Assembly (NCBI GenBank): GCA_037576195.1
Contig: CM075103.1
Location: 14,570,001 to 14,634,000, forward strand
Length of the DNA stretch: 64,000 nucleotides
DNA from: Phytoseiulus persimilis
Lineage: Eukaryota > Arthropoda > Arachnida > Mesostigmata > Phytoseiidae
Direction of reading: 5' to 3'
The notes under the pieces were generated by a model. That model worked only from the letters and a program-made list of their open reading frames with translations. It did not search any database and was not told the DNA's origin. A program made the position numbers and the translations under genes. Shown here one piece after another: positions 22,419 to 35,800 of the stretch; within the stretch, counting starts at the first letter, position 1, and every line of letters starts with the position of its first letter.

Positions 22419-25400
22419 CGATAAATTCAGTCGTGAACTGAAGTGGGACCGTTTCTCTCTCTATGAGCCGCCCTACGTTCGTTTGGGAAGCCTGCGTTCA
22501 ACCTTCGGAATGCTTCATGCCGATCCGATCATGAGATTGAGACAGCAGACCAACCCATCGACCTCTGCGAACAGCGTACGCAGAGAGTCTGCTCTTGACA
22601 TCCTGCCAATTTTCCGGTGATGCCTCTGACCACCTCTACAGGCCGAGCATCGACTCCTCTAGAGTTCGTGGCAGATGAGGCGCTTCAACGACCGTAACTC
22701 CTATCATAACATCAGAACTCGACTCCTCGGAGCGCGCACTAATAGCACTCCACGGTCGGAAACATTTACGGACGGTAGAAAAGCACTCAAGGGCTCAGGT
22801 TCCGCCTGGAGGTGATAGGAGTTCGGATCGTGGCTGCGATCCTCGTCCAAACAGAGGTCAATGAAACCGGCCAGGATCGATGTTCTGGTTATAAGAATCG
22901 CTCTGTTGAGTGAAGGCAAGCATTCTGCGAAACATTCAAATAGTTAATTTCGTGAAACTCCAAGAGACCCTGCATGAATGTTAACTCCAGCACACCCCGG
23001 AGATATAAATGTGAACTGGGAATTCCGACGTTTGGTTTGGTCTGCGGACCGACGCAGCACATCAGGCGGGTTCTCGGCCTCGCACTTCCGCAGAAGAGAA
23101 TATTTCGCGTGAACTTTGAGATCCTGTGACACCCTTCTCGGGAACTCTCGGGAACCTTGTTGTAGCGCCCGGCTGGTTTGCTAGTTGACGTCTCTCACGG
23201 TGGAATCGGCTCATCGCACGCTCTGATCTCGCGCAGCCCGAAATGATTCTTGGACTAAATGTCCCTCTTCCGAGAAATTCCCGCGGAACACCTCACTGTA
23301 GAACACAGAGCTCCCTCTCCAGTCTGGATGGAAAAATCACTGGAATTCCCGTTTGTCATCCATGGAGCCACATTGATATTCCCCCACTCCTCAATCAATC
23401 TACAGAATGTCATACAACACAGCATGTGAGCATTCTGTGGTAATCTCGGAAGTTCCGGGTAGTCAATGTCCTGCAGTGCGAAACTCCACACGCAAGCCAG
23501 AGAGCCAACCCGCGTGCCAACCAACGGACCCGTGTGAGTCGGATGTGTGCGAGAGCTCGAGCGTGTGCGTTCATCAATTTCAACAAAGCTCCAATAAATC
23601 AAAGGTTTTCATTTGGCGCGGCTGCCCCGGCAACCTGATGGTGGTGCCAGCGGCGCCAGCGGAACTATCCATCCATGCGAGGTGAATGAATATTTATAAA
23701 CAGATCAAAGCCAAACATGCATACTGCCATTCCAACGCACGAGCCGAATACCAGTTCGCGTTTCCCTCTCCGACCTCTAGCAACCTGGAGAAATTTGTGA
23801 CTGCGAAACGTCGTCATGAATCACAGTCACGAGTCCCACCGCCTGACTTGTGCACCGGAAGATTCATCAGCTGACATTTGCGAGGACCGTGCGTGATAAG
23901 AATTATTAATTCCACGTGCTGCCGTCGAGCTGTTCGAAAGCCGTTCGTGGGAGCCAGGATGTCAGCTGACTATCTGACAGAGTGAGCTTGACCCCGATGA
24001 GCATTTCGTTGTCGCACCGGAGCTGCGCAGATTCGCGCGTCCGAAAAAGATGATTCGACTATGGTCAGCTGGTCGAGTTCCGCAAGCTCCGCTGAGAACG
24101 CGAGAACGAGCTTCTCGTGCACGGAATGTTCGCAGGTGACTCAGCAAGCCGAGGTGTTCTCAGTGACGTCAACGTGACTGAGATTCCAGCTCCGCGTAAT
24201 GGGCACCTCCGCGCTTTGTTCGGTGGGAGCTCCCATGAGACCGCCTGTGGTCGCGTTGGTCAATTCCTCTCGCCATGTTCCAGCTCGTCGCTCCTTCTTC
24301 GACTTAGGCGCGCTCTCCTGAACTTTCCGGAACGCAGAAGTCCGATGCCAAGATCTGGGAAGCTCCCGCTTACAGAACTGATCTTCAGCATCCGCTTGAA
24401 AAATATTCAATTACGTTCGCGCGTACAAACTCTCCCGCGCTCACGGGCGCAGCTGCTGGTTGACGTGGAAGACGTATTGAGACGGTCACACAGATTTCCC
24501 AATGGGCCCAGGACTTTGGCAAGATTGGGCAGCTCGGGTCAGTCACTTCTTAAGGCCGGTCGTGCGGCCGAAACGCCATATGGAAGTGGCGGACGGAGAA
24601 GAGAAGTAAGGCAGTCAGGACCGATCTAATATTCTCAATGTCGGAAAAACAGGACGAGACTCCATCTGAGCTTCAAAAACTTGCAGTATGATCCGGGGTC
24701 CGCCCAACTCCGCAGAGCTCTGTTCCTGTCAGAGCCTGGTTTCCCTTTTTTTCAGGCACGATGTGATCCTGCTCATTCCGTGCATGTTCAGGGAACGTTT
24801 CAGTAACGTCCCGTTTTCAAAGAGTTCTCAGTCCCAAAGCAAGGGGAATGTAGTGTGTGCACTGGAGGAATTCCCATGCTTTGACAACTTTCCTCCTCAC
24901 CCCGCCGGCGCGCTCATATTTGGCGTAGTTTCGATTAATCTGATTCTCGGATGGGCACGAGGAAATCTGCTCGCAACCATATCTCGGGAATCGGGCCGAA
25001 ACCGATCGCTACATGAGTGTTTCGTTCCAGCTGGAATCGCTTGATACCGACTTTCCGAGACGACTCAGGTCGTGATCGAGCTGAACGTCGTGATGGAAGT
25101 GGCGAGGAACCTCTCCACGTGATGTTTCGCTCCGACCATAATCGAGTTCTCGACGGAGACGGTGGTGGTGAGACGTCGGTTCGGAGTCCAGATGATCGCC
25201 GGTCGACTTCAACAGATCCGTCGTGACCCCAATGAGCGCAGAAATGCGAGAAATTCAAATTCTGAATCGAACGGAGAGCGAGAGATCGCCAGTCAAGACG
25301 ACCGAGCAGTATGAAGTTAACTGCGACCACTCCGGAGCCACAGAGAAACGAGCGGGAAACTTCGATTCAGAGGAATTCTCTCGTTCCGTCGAGAGCATGG

Positions 25401-28400
25401 AACTCAGCGACGCGCAAACATAACTGCAACGAACTTCCCAACATGCCTCATATCTTTGGTCCCTCCGAAGGTTCGCAGACGGAATTCGCCTGAAGGTCCG
25501 CAGAGCGAAGTGCTACACTGTCTCTTCTACGGTTGGAAACCGTCATCGACATCGATTGGCTCCTTGTAGAGCTCAGTATTCGAGCTTTAGAGCCTGCGAG
25601 TTTCCACCTCGCACCGAAGGGCTCGAAGGTCTGGAAGGGAGGGCTCACGGCGGGCCCGACAGAGTGAAGAACAGAAACGGTAAAATTTCGTTCCGGTGGA
25701 GCGGAGCACACCATCGCGAAGCCTGGGCCGACGAGCAGAACGTGACATGGAACCACTCTACCTGCGCCACAATTACGTTTTTCCGGCGGTCACAGATTTC
25801 GGAGGAACACATTCAGCTTCGAGTGGATGGCTGGCTGGCTGCCTCGGTGGCAAGCTTCGCACTTGTTCGAGGTGTTTATTCTCATTGGATATTAACATGG
25901 ATAATAATTGACGTCTTGCCAATTCATCGACCTGGGGTCCCAGAGAATTAGCTCTGTGGTCGCCGAGAAGTGTTCCCATCCGGTGATTCCAACTCCGCTG
26001 AACACGCGACTGTGCCTGACGCCGACGCCGGGCCGCCGGTTCTGGGGCTTACGTCGAGGGCATATTCGAGGGAAATTATTCGATCGTGTGCTCGTTAACT
26101 GAGAACAATGTGGGACTCGGCAGAGCAGAACATCCACAACTCCCACTCGGCAGGGTTCTCCAAACTCCGCAGCCTGGCAGTCTGAGGGTCGTCGATGAGT
26201 ATTTTTCAGCAGCAGGAATAAACTATGTTGTGAAATTATGCGCGCACTCCTGTTCCTCGACGTGACTTCTTAACGTGACGTCCTAACCGGCTGGAATGTG
26301 CGCAGTGGGTGGGTTTCACACCGACGATCGTCACCTCATCGACGGAATTAGCTCACCGACTTCGTTCTCGAGGAAAACACCGCAGAAAACGCGGAATCCA
26401 CGCCTTCAATTTGTTGAAAAATTATGCACGTATCCCTGTTTCCGCTATGACTTCTGGAAAGAGCGTCAGATTCAGCCGACATTCGCACCCGGCTTGGATC
26501 CCGTACTTCGGATCAAGATGCCTCCGTCAGAGTTCGCAGTTCGTATCTTTCGATTCTCTGATCGAGGGGGCACGACGCTTAATGCCCTTCATGACCGTGA
26601 GGTCTGATCCCGCTGTTGACGCAGTTGATGGCAATCGGCGATTTCGCGGTTTTCTAGTATTCTCGTCATTAGAGGTAGAAATCGAGAATTCTGAGAAAAC
26701 CATTATGATAATTTTACAACAAATCAGAGTTGTGACATTTCCGTTTTCTGCGGTGTTTCCCTTAAAAACAAAGAGATGGGAAACTCCGTCGATAGGTGCA
26801 GGTTACTTGAAGTGGGGCCCAACAACGACGCATTTTCAACTCAATCGGACGTTCTGTCAGAAGCTACATAGGAAAACGAGGGATGCGCGCATAATTTTGC
26901 AACCGATTGTACAACCTGACCCAGGAATCGGAATATGGGGGATAGTTTTGAGCGCATGAGCATCGGCTCTCGGTGACAGCCAATCTGCGAGGCCAACTGC
27001 CTCGTAGGGCCGATTCCAGCGCAGATGAGCATTGCGCGTGGAACCAAACCGCGTGGTACCAAACGGCTTCTGTAACCCTTTCAATTTGCTAGATGCGAGT
27101 AAACACGGTCATGAGGCTAATCGAGAGCTTTTCGTGAATAGACGGAGCCCGATTCTTGGCGAAATCGTAATTTTTGGCGGTCGCACACAGGCAGAATCAG
27201 AGTCTCTTACGAGCGTCGCGAAACCAGCGAGCCCACACCTCGGTTCCCAGACTCGGTTGAGCTCAACTCAGTGTCCTGCAACAATCAAAATCCTGCAAGT
27301 GTGGGCGAATGATTGCTGTTTCGTCAGCTGGAGGAGATATCCGCCTCCCCTCCCTCACCGATCTCGCCGAAATCTTGTCTCTCGGAGGCTTTCCTCCTTC
27401 CTTCGTCAAACAACTTATTCCGTGATACATTCCTCTGAAAAGAGTTGGACGGAAGGAATCGAAGAGGCTTTCAAGTTCTCAGATTGCCGCCGTTGCTCAA
27501 GTGGCTCAGAATTCTATCTCGACAAAGTGAAGCCACTTCTCGTCGAAAAGAAACGCGGTAGCAAGCTTGAACCTGAAAAAAAGAGCCAATCGCTCGACGA
27601 ATCGAGTGCCGATTTGCCTTCGTCCGGATGTTTCGGCTTTCGGAGAACGCTTTCGATATAGCGATTTCTCCATGGTCGAAGCGACCACCACTTTTCATTG
27701 CGAGTACTCTCGAACGCAAACATCCCTCCCAGGTGCTTTACCCTCCATTTGAGTGGACCGAATAGCAGCGACGAGTGGAAATCTTCCGGGAGTTCTTTCG
27801 AGATGGAAAGCTGGGAAGATCGTTCGGAGGTCCGCGTCACGGATAGCCGGGTCCGGGTGCCCAGATGATCGATAAGAATCGAGCTCATTTTCCTCTCCCT
27901 TGAAACAGGGATGAAATGTTCCAGGGCCTCGAGACAGTGCGATAAATCAAAGTGCACCCGATTCGTTCGCTGCATGGCACTATCAATGGTGTTCCAGGGA
28001 ACGATTTGCCAGTTTCTTTCCGGAACAAATTTAATATCGCTGCTCGGTGAGATTTACGCCATGAACCATTCGCTGTACGAACGAACGCTTGCGTAGATGG
28101 GAAAGGGAGACGGGCGAGCGAGGAGACGCAGCCGGGCAAGAGAGCCGAGAGAACGACCGACGCTCAGAAGAGACCTTCGCTCGTCCCACCGACGGAACAA
28201 AAAGCGGATTCTCCGCTGTCTCTGCTCCCGAGGGGCGAAGCGGTTGTTCGTTTCATACTCCCAGACATTCGACCACATCGCAATGGTTTCGATGATTGCG
28301 CCCGTGTTTTCCCGTCGCTTGTTCTGTTCCCATCCGTCAGATGAGTGTGCTCCTCCTCTTGCGCACTGGCTCGGTCCTCTGATGTGAGCCCTTGTTCAAG

Positions 28401-30798
28401 TATGAATAACGTGACTGTTTTCGTTTCTGTCTTCGTCCCTCCCTTCTCCTGACCGATGTTTCCTTCTTCGACATGAATCATTCGTTTCAGAAACGATCGA
28501 GGTCCGGCTAGTCGATAGGATTCTTTCGAAACAGCATCTCGCCGAACGGGATGGAATCCATCCAGCGTTCCATAGGTCTGGCATCTCCAATTGGAGACGC
28601 TGGCCAGTCTTGGCCACTACTCAAGCCCTCAGATCCGTGCTAACAAAGATGAAAGGACGGAGAATCGATATTCATGCCCTCCAAGTGCAGAAATTCTAGC
28701 CTACCCCCAGTCAGGATCCTAGGTACGCGCCTCACCCCCAGTTTCCGGGAAACCCATTTCGCGACGCCCAGCTCGGGCACCCCTGCTTCATGGATATACC
28801 CGAATGTGCTGCGCCGAGGGTTTATGTCATGTCTGGTGTTCGCTAGGGAGGGTTCATGTCGCTAGGGGAGTCTGTTCTTTGACGGAAGCCCCGCTGGTGG
28901 ACTGGTCGGCGTGATCAGATCGTCGGGACCACAATGGACAGAATTTTTTTTCCTGATATCAGCAGAGCTCTCATTCCGTGGCAACGCGCTTCTGGTTTCA
29001 ATTCCGGGTAGGACCAGACTTTGGACTTGTGTCGACGTTGATACATGAATCCGCTCCAACTGAGACAGCAAATCACGTCGGGTATCCTCAGGACACGTGA
29101 AGCGAGGCGTGTGAGCCGGGATCTTCGAATCAAAGCGCCGTAGGTCTTCACCGACTCGCTTGAAGTTCAAGCTCATCATATATAAGTAGACGTTGAGCCG
29201 TGTCGTCAGAAGAGCTACACCTGATTGATGCGCAAGCGCCACGCCGGGAGCGGTGTCGACTGAACATCCGCATTAGCTGTCGGAGGTGAAACCACGTCAC
29301 GTGAGCAGTTTTTGGGACGATGACTCGCAGCCTCCACCTGCCTGCATGTGTGGCAGTGAGTTCAAAACATGCCCAATCCATGCCTGATATTGCTGACTCG
29401 CTTCTCCCTTCTACGTCCCTGACATCGAGGTAAACATCTGTTGGATTTTGCATTTCGTCGTTCTGAGTATCAACTTTCTATAACAGGACTGCGCGAGACT
29501 TGTCCGCGAGCTCAACAATGCTCTCCGTGAAATACATTCGCGGATGAATCGTTCCTCTTCTCTCGAATAAAATCGCTTCTATATCATTCAACCGAGCTCG
29601 AATCAGTCGTCGTCGAGCTGCCAAGGGGCTGGAACCTTCGATTCGAGCCGGGCTTCCGAAGCCACGGAAATGAGGACCAGATTCGGGAAGGATCGGGCCA
29701 CTTTCGCCGGCTCGATGGTTAAGCACTTCATCACGAGCCCAAAACTCGTTTCCTTGCGTTTCGGAGTACGCCCGTGATCTCTCATTCTAATCCTCTGTTG
29801 GGAACTCCTCGCTTTCTATTTCGACGGCGTCGAATGGTGGAACGTTTGTCTGCGCTTCATCGAGCGCATGCACATGCTCTCCCAAACATGATTCGCTCGG
29901 CTCCCGTATGGCAAGCTGGTCCAGCGTTCGGATAACGAAATGAAGTTTTGGTGTTCGAAATGACGGAGCTCTTGATGTCATGAAGAGACCCTACGGTCGC
30001 GCGTGTTCACTCTCCGCCTACCATTCCCTACGACAACTCGTTCCTCATGCTGTACGTAACTCGCTTTGAATAAGATGTAAAAGATATCCCGAAGCTCTTG
30101 GGAACAGGCGAAAGCATCCGAGTCAGGGCCTCGAATGATATTTCGAGATGAATGTGAACGGAATGAGAGTAATTTCGAGCGTTCCTCACGCCCATGTCGT
30201 CATTCTGGTGTCACACTTTTGGTTGCAGAGGAGACAGCTGCTGCAAATCACCGCGGAGTTGGGCAACGAAAGGTAGCAAAAGGTGAACTTCAATGAACCC
30301 GAAAGTGGTGTCAACCTCGGCCTAGAAATGCAAGGCGACATAAAAACCGAGGCCGAATCATAGAAAGTTCTTCGGAAATCTCTCTCCGCATCACGAGGCA
30401 TGACCTTACTGAGCCGAAGAAACAATGGAGAGAGAACTCCATGGAAGCGCTGAGGCAGATATTTGCCAAATCGCGATGGAAGTTTGACAGGTCGAATCGA
30501 CGAAGATACGATGGGAAGCGACATGCGGGTAACCTGTAACTACTAGAGCTTGGAAAGTTGGGTGATTTTTGGAAATCATCCCCTCATGTCGATGAATCAA
30601 TCCTGGACGATCGATGGAATGATTTCGGGGGATCACCAAGACTTCCAGGCTCTTGTAGTAATGTACTGCAACTCGATCGATGTGATCACAGTTTGGGAGC
30701 TAGTTTTCATCGACGCTTTGTCTTGACTTGACGTGGCTTCCCAACCCCTCACTCCTTAAGAGCTAGATTTGAAGGGGGTCAGGGTAAGTGGGAGTTTT
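22419..30798. other. No supported gene; probable decayed repeats
   Basis: No recognised exon. The first kilobase (22.4-23.2 kb) may hold the rest of the decayed endonuclease element on the minus strand, but I could not align it. Plus frames at 26309-26959 (216 codons) and 27032-27661 (209 codons) are unassigned. A 15-base near-exact tandem, GCGTGGAACCAAACC / GCGTGGTACCAAACG, lies at 27037-27066. Confidence 0.4.
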
Positions 30799-32841
30799 GA
30801 CGTACGATACGTCTTATCAGACGCAGTCTATGAGTCTCGGGAACGGAACTTTGCTGTCCGGATATGACGTCAAATTCAGGCTTTTGCGAGCGTTTTGAGC
30901 GACTATTAGAACTCGACGCGATCATTTCCGCTTCGGCGTAGTGAGTGAGTGTTCATCGAAGGTGAAGGGTCAGCCAATGTCAATTAGAAGGAAATTCAGC
31001 TCGGTTCACCGAAGGGAATCCTCGCATGTCAACTCACGCTCAACCGTGATGAGAATCTCGACCAGCAGATGGATTTGAGAATGACTGAACTTTATTGTCG
31101 AAGTTATCCGAATGTAATCCGAAAAACGTCACATTTCATCTGATCGAACTCGTGGATGTCACACTCGCTGCGCTGACGGAAGACGGCCATTCGCCAGGAA
31201 ATCGATCGTAGTAATCTCGTTTTCCCCCAAAACTGGATGAGGGTGATTCCCGGTGAAAATCGAAAATCGTCGAATCGCCCTTGCAGCTCGATATTCGGAT
31301 GATTTACCTATTTCTGACCAATTTTCACCGGAGGAAATACCTTCGATTCCGCCTCGCTGAGGGGTTACGAGAGTAAACGCGACGAGAACGAAATTAGACG
31401 ATGGGCAGGGCCTTCGAAAATGGGCGCTTGACTAGTCCGATATAATGGAATTCCACGTCCTCCCTATAACCCTTGAGACTTTTCCAAAACCATCTCCTGG
31501 CCGCAATTCTCCTCAAATCCTCTTCGAAAAAGGAGCAGAATGACCACATTGTATACCTCCATCGGCTCCTGGAAACCGTGGTTAGCTTATGGTCTATCGC
31601 GGTTTCCCTGAAGTCTCTCAATCTCGTCTCTCGCAAACAAAGATCACAGACACGCTGTGCTGGTTGGAAGGACACGGTACGGTGCTTCGAGTACTCGCCG
31701 GTACCTTTCAAGCCAAACCTTCATTTTGATTGGATGACGTTTTCGTGAACGTGCGGCTTACACACCATGTGCTATGCGAGATACTTTCTGGCCCGAAGCC
31801 TCTTGCCGATCGGACGAGTTTCCCGTGGAGGAATGGGTTATGAATTGTTCACAGATCCATCACCACCAAACTTCTGTTCTACATAAAGCAGTTCTTCAAT
31901 ACCACGGAGAGAACAACTCGAAACTCCACGATACTTCTGGAAGGCGTCGTTCCCTACGGTCCTGCCGTGACTTCTGTGAAGTGTCTCATAGACCCCTTCT
32001 TTCGCGAATGAAGTGCTTTGCACTTCGGGAGCCTTCAAAACCTGAGCTGAATCGAGGTCGGACGTCGCTTTGGGATGGCACGGGCTACGGAGAGTCTATG
32101 GACACATCGCCGACGGAATGGTTCTAGCCACATACAGTAGAACCTCGATCATATCAACCTCTATTATTCCAACCTCCGTTGTATTATTTTGCGATTATAT
32201 CAACCCCCATTATAACGACCGTCGGTTTGATAGACTTCAGACTGTAACAACCTCGTTCGCATCAGCCTGGGACTCGACCTCAATGAGATCTGGCCCGCTG
32301 AAAGTCGCCTTTTTTGAAGAAGTCAGCTCTCATAAAGCTCTGAAATGGTCTTGACCAGAGTTCGAGCCGCCTACACTGCGCATGCACGGAGCGGCACCAT
32401 TTGCGAAATTTCATTCGAGGAACTATCGAACTCGCGGAACGACTTGATGAAGCACTCGAGGGATTCCTCGGGATCTTGTCGACTCAAGTTCGACATGCCC
32501 TCACATTCCTGAAAGTTCCTCGAAGCCATCCAAGACCTCTTGTTCGAAGCCCTCCCACAAGAATTGTGAGCCAGACAAAACCATTTTCAAATAAACTCAA
32601 CACCTGCTAGATCAGTTTCCCAGAGTATATTCGGAACGATCCGACGAACTTTCGGAAAACGGCCAAAAATCCGATTTTGTCTGGGACATGCATGGCCCCG
32701 AAACTTAGGTTTTGTCAACCTCGAGCATAGCAAACCTCGAATATATAAACGAATTCTGACATCCATCATTGATATAATCGAGGTGTTTCGAAATCCGGAA
32801 TTATGCCTGCGGCGTATCCTACGTCTGAGAGTTCACGGTCG
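30799..32841 (+). mobile_element. Interspersed repeat family, copy A (split by a nested insertion)
   Basis: Colinear with 43054-44846. Shared blocks include GACGTACGATACGTCTTATC at the left end, ACGCAGTCTATGAGTCTCGG near 30821, GGTACCTTTCAAGC near 31700, CACCACCAAACTTCTGTTCT near 31862 and GGAGAGTCTATGGACACATC near 32090. The right end is CGTATCCTACGTC (32813-32825), then TGAGAGTTCACGGTCG. The right-end motif is the inverted counterpart of the left-end GACGTAGGATACG of copy B, which suggests a DNA transposon. A 651-bp insertion occupies 32135-32785, leaving about 1.39 kb of repeat. Both strands hold open frames across the 31.8-32.1 kb block that stay open in copy B. I recognise no transposase. 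Confidence 0.8.
32135..32785 (+). mobile_element. Tigger/pogo-like non-autonomous transposon nested in copy A
   Basis: The left end is TA followed by CAGTAGAACCTCGATCATAT, resembling the CAGT... termini of Tigger/pogo-class elements, which target TA. The right end reads GATATAATCGAGGTG, the inverted complement of the left terminus with its last ~7 bases missing. The orthologous position in repeat copy B (around 44798) reads ...AACGTATTTCGAACCCC with no insertion, while copy A reads ...CACATA then the element then TTTCGAAATCC. This dates the insertion after the spread of the host repeat. A 69-codon plus frame at 32401-32610 may be transposase debris but has no clear motif. Confidence 0.65.
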
Positions 32842-35800
32842 TGGATCGTTCTTTTTACCAACACATTGAAACTCCGGAAAATTAAGGGATGGAACGCAGG
32901 GAAGAACAGGAATGCGATTCCGAGCTCCGTAAGGGACTTGGCCTGCATGAGAACACAACGAGGGGTGTATGAGAACGCGCTGAGCGGAGCTTTGAAATAT
33001 GGGAGAGAGCTCGATGTAATTCATCCCACGCTCTCGCTGGTTCGATGAAGGACGACATTGATCAGCTGGGACCACTTGCCCTTGCGAAGGAGGTTTCTTG
33101 CGCATGTCACGATGTATTTGGCTGAGGAGTGGTAGGTCAACTAATCCATCAATCAACCAATCCGTGAGCAACGGTGATTTGGGCTTCGTCGAATGTTGCT
33201 GGATGAAGACGGGCCTGCTAATCGGGAAGTGGTGCTGCGCACAGGTATAGGCGAGTGGAAACGACACGGGGTGTTTGCGACTCGCGCGATACGCGGGGCG
33301 GCAACCGAGAGAGAATTAAGGTAGCTTTTTGGAAAGTACCGCGGCTCCGAATCGAGCACGTTCGACGCTCTCCTTACCTCTGTTCAATATGGCCGCTGGA
33401 GGCGGCCATCTCTTTTCTCACTTTCCCTCGGCCACCGCCGCAGGTAACGGCGGTTTATTTCAGAATTCAGCGTATGTACATGGGTTACTTCGCGGTGCAA
33501 TACCTATCACCCATGCACCGAACCTCGGTTCGTGACAAGTGGTATACGGGCGACTTGCGAACTGGATCTGTGCATCTGATAGATTTCCGGAACTTTGTAG
33601 ATGCATGATGGCTCCTACTTCCTACTGCTCATGAGGAGTCCGTTACCCTTGCTGATGATTCAGAAAGACGAAAGGGGAGGCATCAGAAACAGTGTGAGGA
33701 ATGCCTTGAATACTCGCGGTAGAGTGGGTGAACGAGAAGAAAAGTTCCCGCGAGGAAGATCACGGCGGGGTTGAAATGCTCGAAGTCTGTGAAGAGGGTC
33801 GAGCATCGAAGAATCTGATCACCAGGTCTTCAGCATGGGAGCGAGATGGATTCGTAACTTGCCGACAAGGACCGAAAATAGACGCAAATCAGATTAACGA
33901 CGAAATCCTCGGTTCCGGCGAGGACGAACGTAACGTGGAGGGACGACGGCGAGCCAACGTGGGGAGAAACCTGATAGGAGAGAGCAAGCAGGAGAACCAG
34001 CATGAGAGGGGGCGTCTTCGAAGGAGAGCGAGCGACGGAAACTGAAGTAAATGAGATACAGAGCGGAAAACGAGGCACAATAGCTTCGGGAGAGAAAACG
34101 GAGAGGTTTCGTAGGAGCGGGAGCGAAACCAAAATAGCAAGGCGGGCTGAACATCGAGGGAGGCCATGATATATTTTAACGACATAATCCCGTCGATACC
34201 GCTCGCAAAAGATCGAACTGTGTTATTACGGTCCTGCTTTTGACCTAGAAGCCCGAAGAGTGCTTCATTAGTCTCGAACAAGGACTGGAGCGATTAATCC
34301 TCATCTTGGTTTGCACCGGCTGTGGCGAATTCCTTCTTCTTCTGGAGTTTGTTATTCTGAGACCGTTGTTCCACTCAGGCATGCTTCATGAAATGAATCG
34401 GGCGGCGTGTTCTCTTTGTCTCCTGTTACTACCGTCCTTGAAAGCTGACCTTCTCTCGTTAATTTCGTCTCTCTTCGTTCTATCTGAGGGAGCAGGAGTG
34501 AACTTCGGCGAACATCTCGCTCAGCTCGTTTCGTATGAAATTCGAATCTGTTGAACTTCTGCTTTCCCGACATTCGGCCGTCATCGTGGCAGGTATTGGG
34601 CGTCGGTCTGGGAACGATTTCCTTTCGAACACTGAAATGAGGTGGATGCCTGAGGAATGCTTTTTGAGCATTCAGTATTGTTGAAACTCTGCTCGTTGTG
34701 TACACTTTTCGACGTTTCATTTAAAGCTCTTCGACGACTCAGAGCTCATTCGAAACTCTGAAGGATTCACCACCCGAGTGATGGATCGAACTTCGGGGCT
34801 GTGCAGAACTTTCCTGCTCTGCGCATGATTTCCATGGCGGGACGTTCCAATTTTCAGGTTCCACCTGAAGAGAACCCATCCCGAGTTTCGCGTATTGCAG
34901 AACCCCGATAACATCGCGCAGCGTAACGAACAGATGAACGACTATCGGCTCAACCCGCCGACAGGAAGTGATTCAGCGAGAGGGACTGTGCGCAACTTTA
35001 TTCGGATAAATATCGTCTTATATAAAGGCTTATTGCAAGCCTCAGGAAGTGCTCGGAGGATGAGTTGGGTATCAGGCCGCGGCTCCACGGCCCTGGCTCG
35101 GATCGCTGAAGAGATTCTCTCCTTTCGAGGCTTTCGCTAATTGAGCATCGGGCTTGGGTTTCGTGTAAATGATGGATAACCGCACAATCATCGGGGATTT
35201 GTGGCTCGCGAGGCTTCACCTATGGGCCCCGCCATTGGGCTCACAACTTCTGGAACAGCAGCAGACGGTAGAGAAATGAAGGTGCCACTTCTCAGAATCA
35301 GTCGTGGCGACTTGCAACGTCGGCCAACACAACTTAACGGTATCCTCCCATCAGTCAAAATGATGCGATCTGGCGACGATATCCGAGACTGTCGCACTCG
35401 CACCTACAGTGTGTGAGAATTGTCGAGATTTTACGCAGAATGAGTTCGATGGTCTGCGTGAGTCTAGAAACCCGAGTCGAGGGATCGGCGAAAAACCGTC
35501 TCAATCGATCGCTGGCCCAGGTTTCAAACGCTACGAACATTGACGAGACACTCCGACGAGTCGTTCAACGGGTTTGGAATTTCGTCTTCGTCCCCAATCT
35601 TTTGGTATCGTTTTCGTTGTTCCTGGACATGTAAAATCGTTTCCAGTTATATTGGACTGTTTGGAAGAACATGCTCCCGGGCTTGACTACATTCGACAAG
35701 TTATATAAAAATGTTCCAGATAATCGGAGGGTGTCTATGAGCTAACTAGCCCTGGATTCGGTCGAATCGGGAGGGATTCGGGCGAGTTTGGAGGCGTTGG

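Noticed and set aside
33728-34045. Charged 105-residue protein
   Set aside because: Its composition follows the purine-rich strand bias. No start context, splice signal or family supports it.
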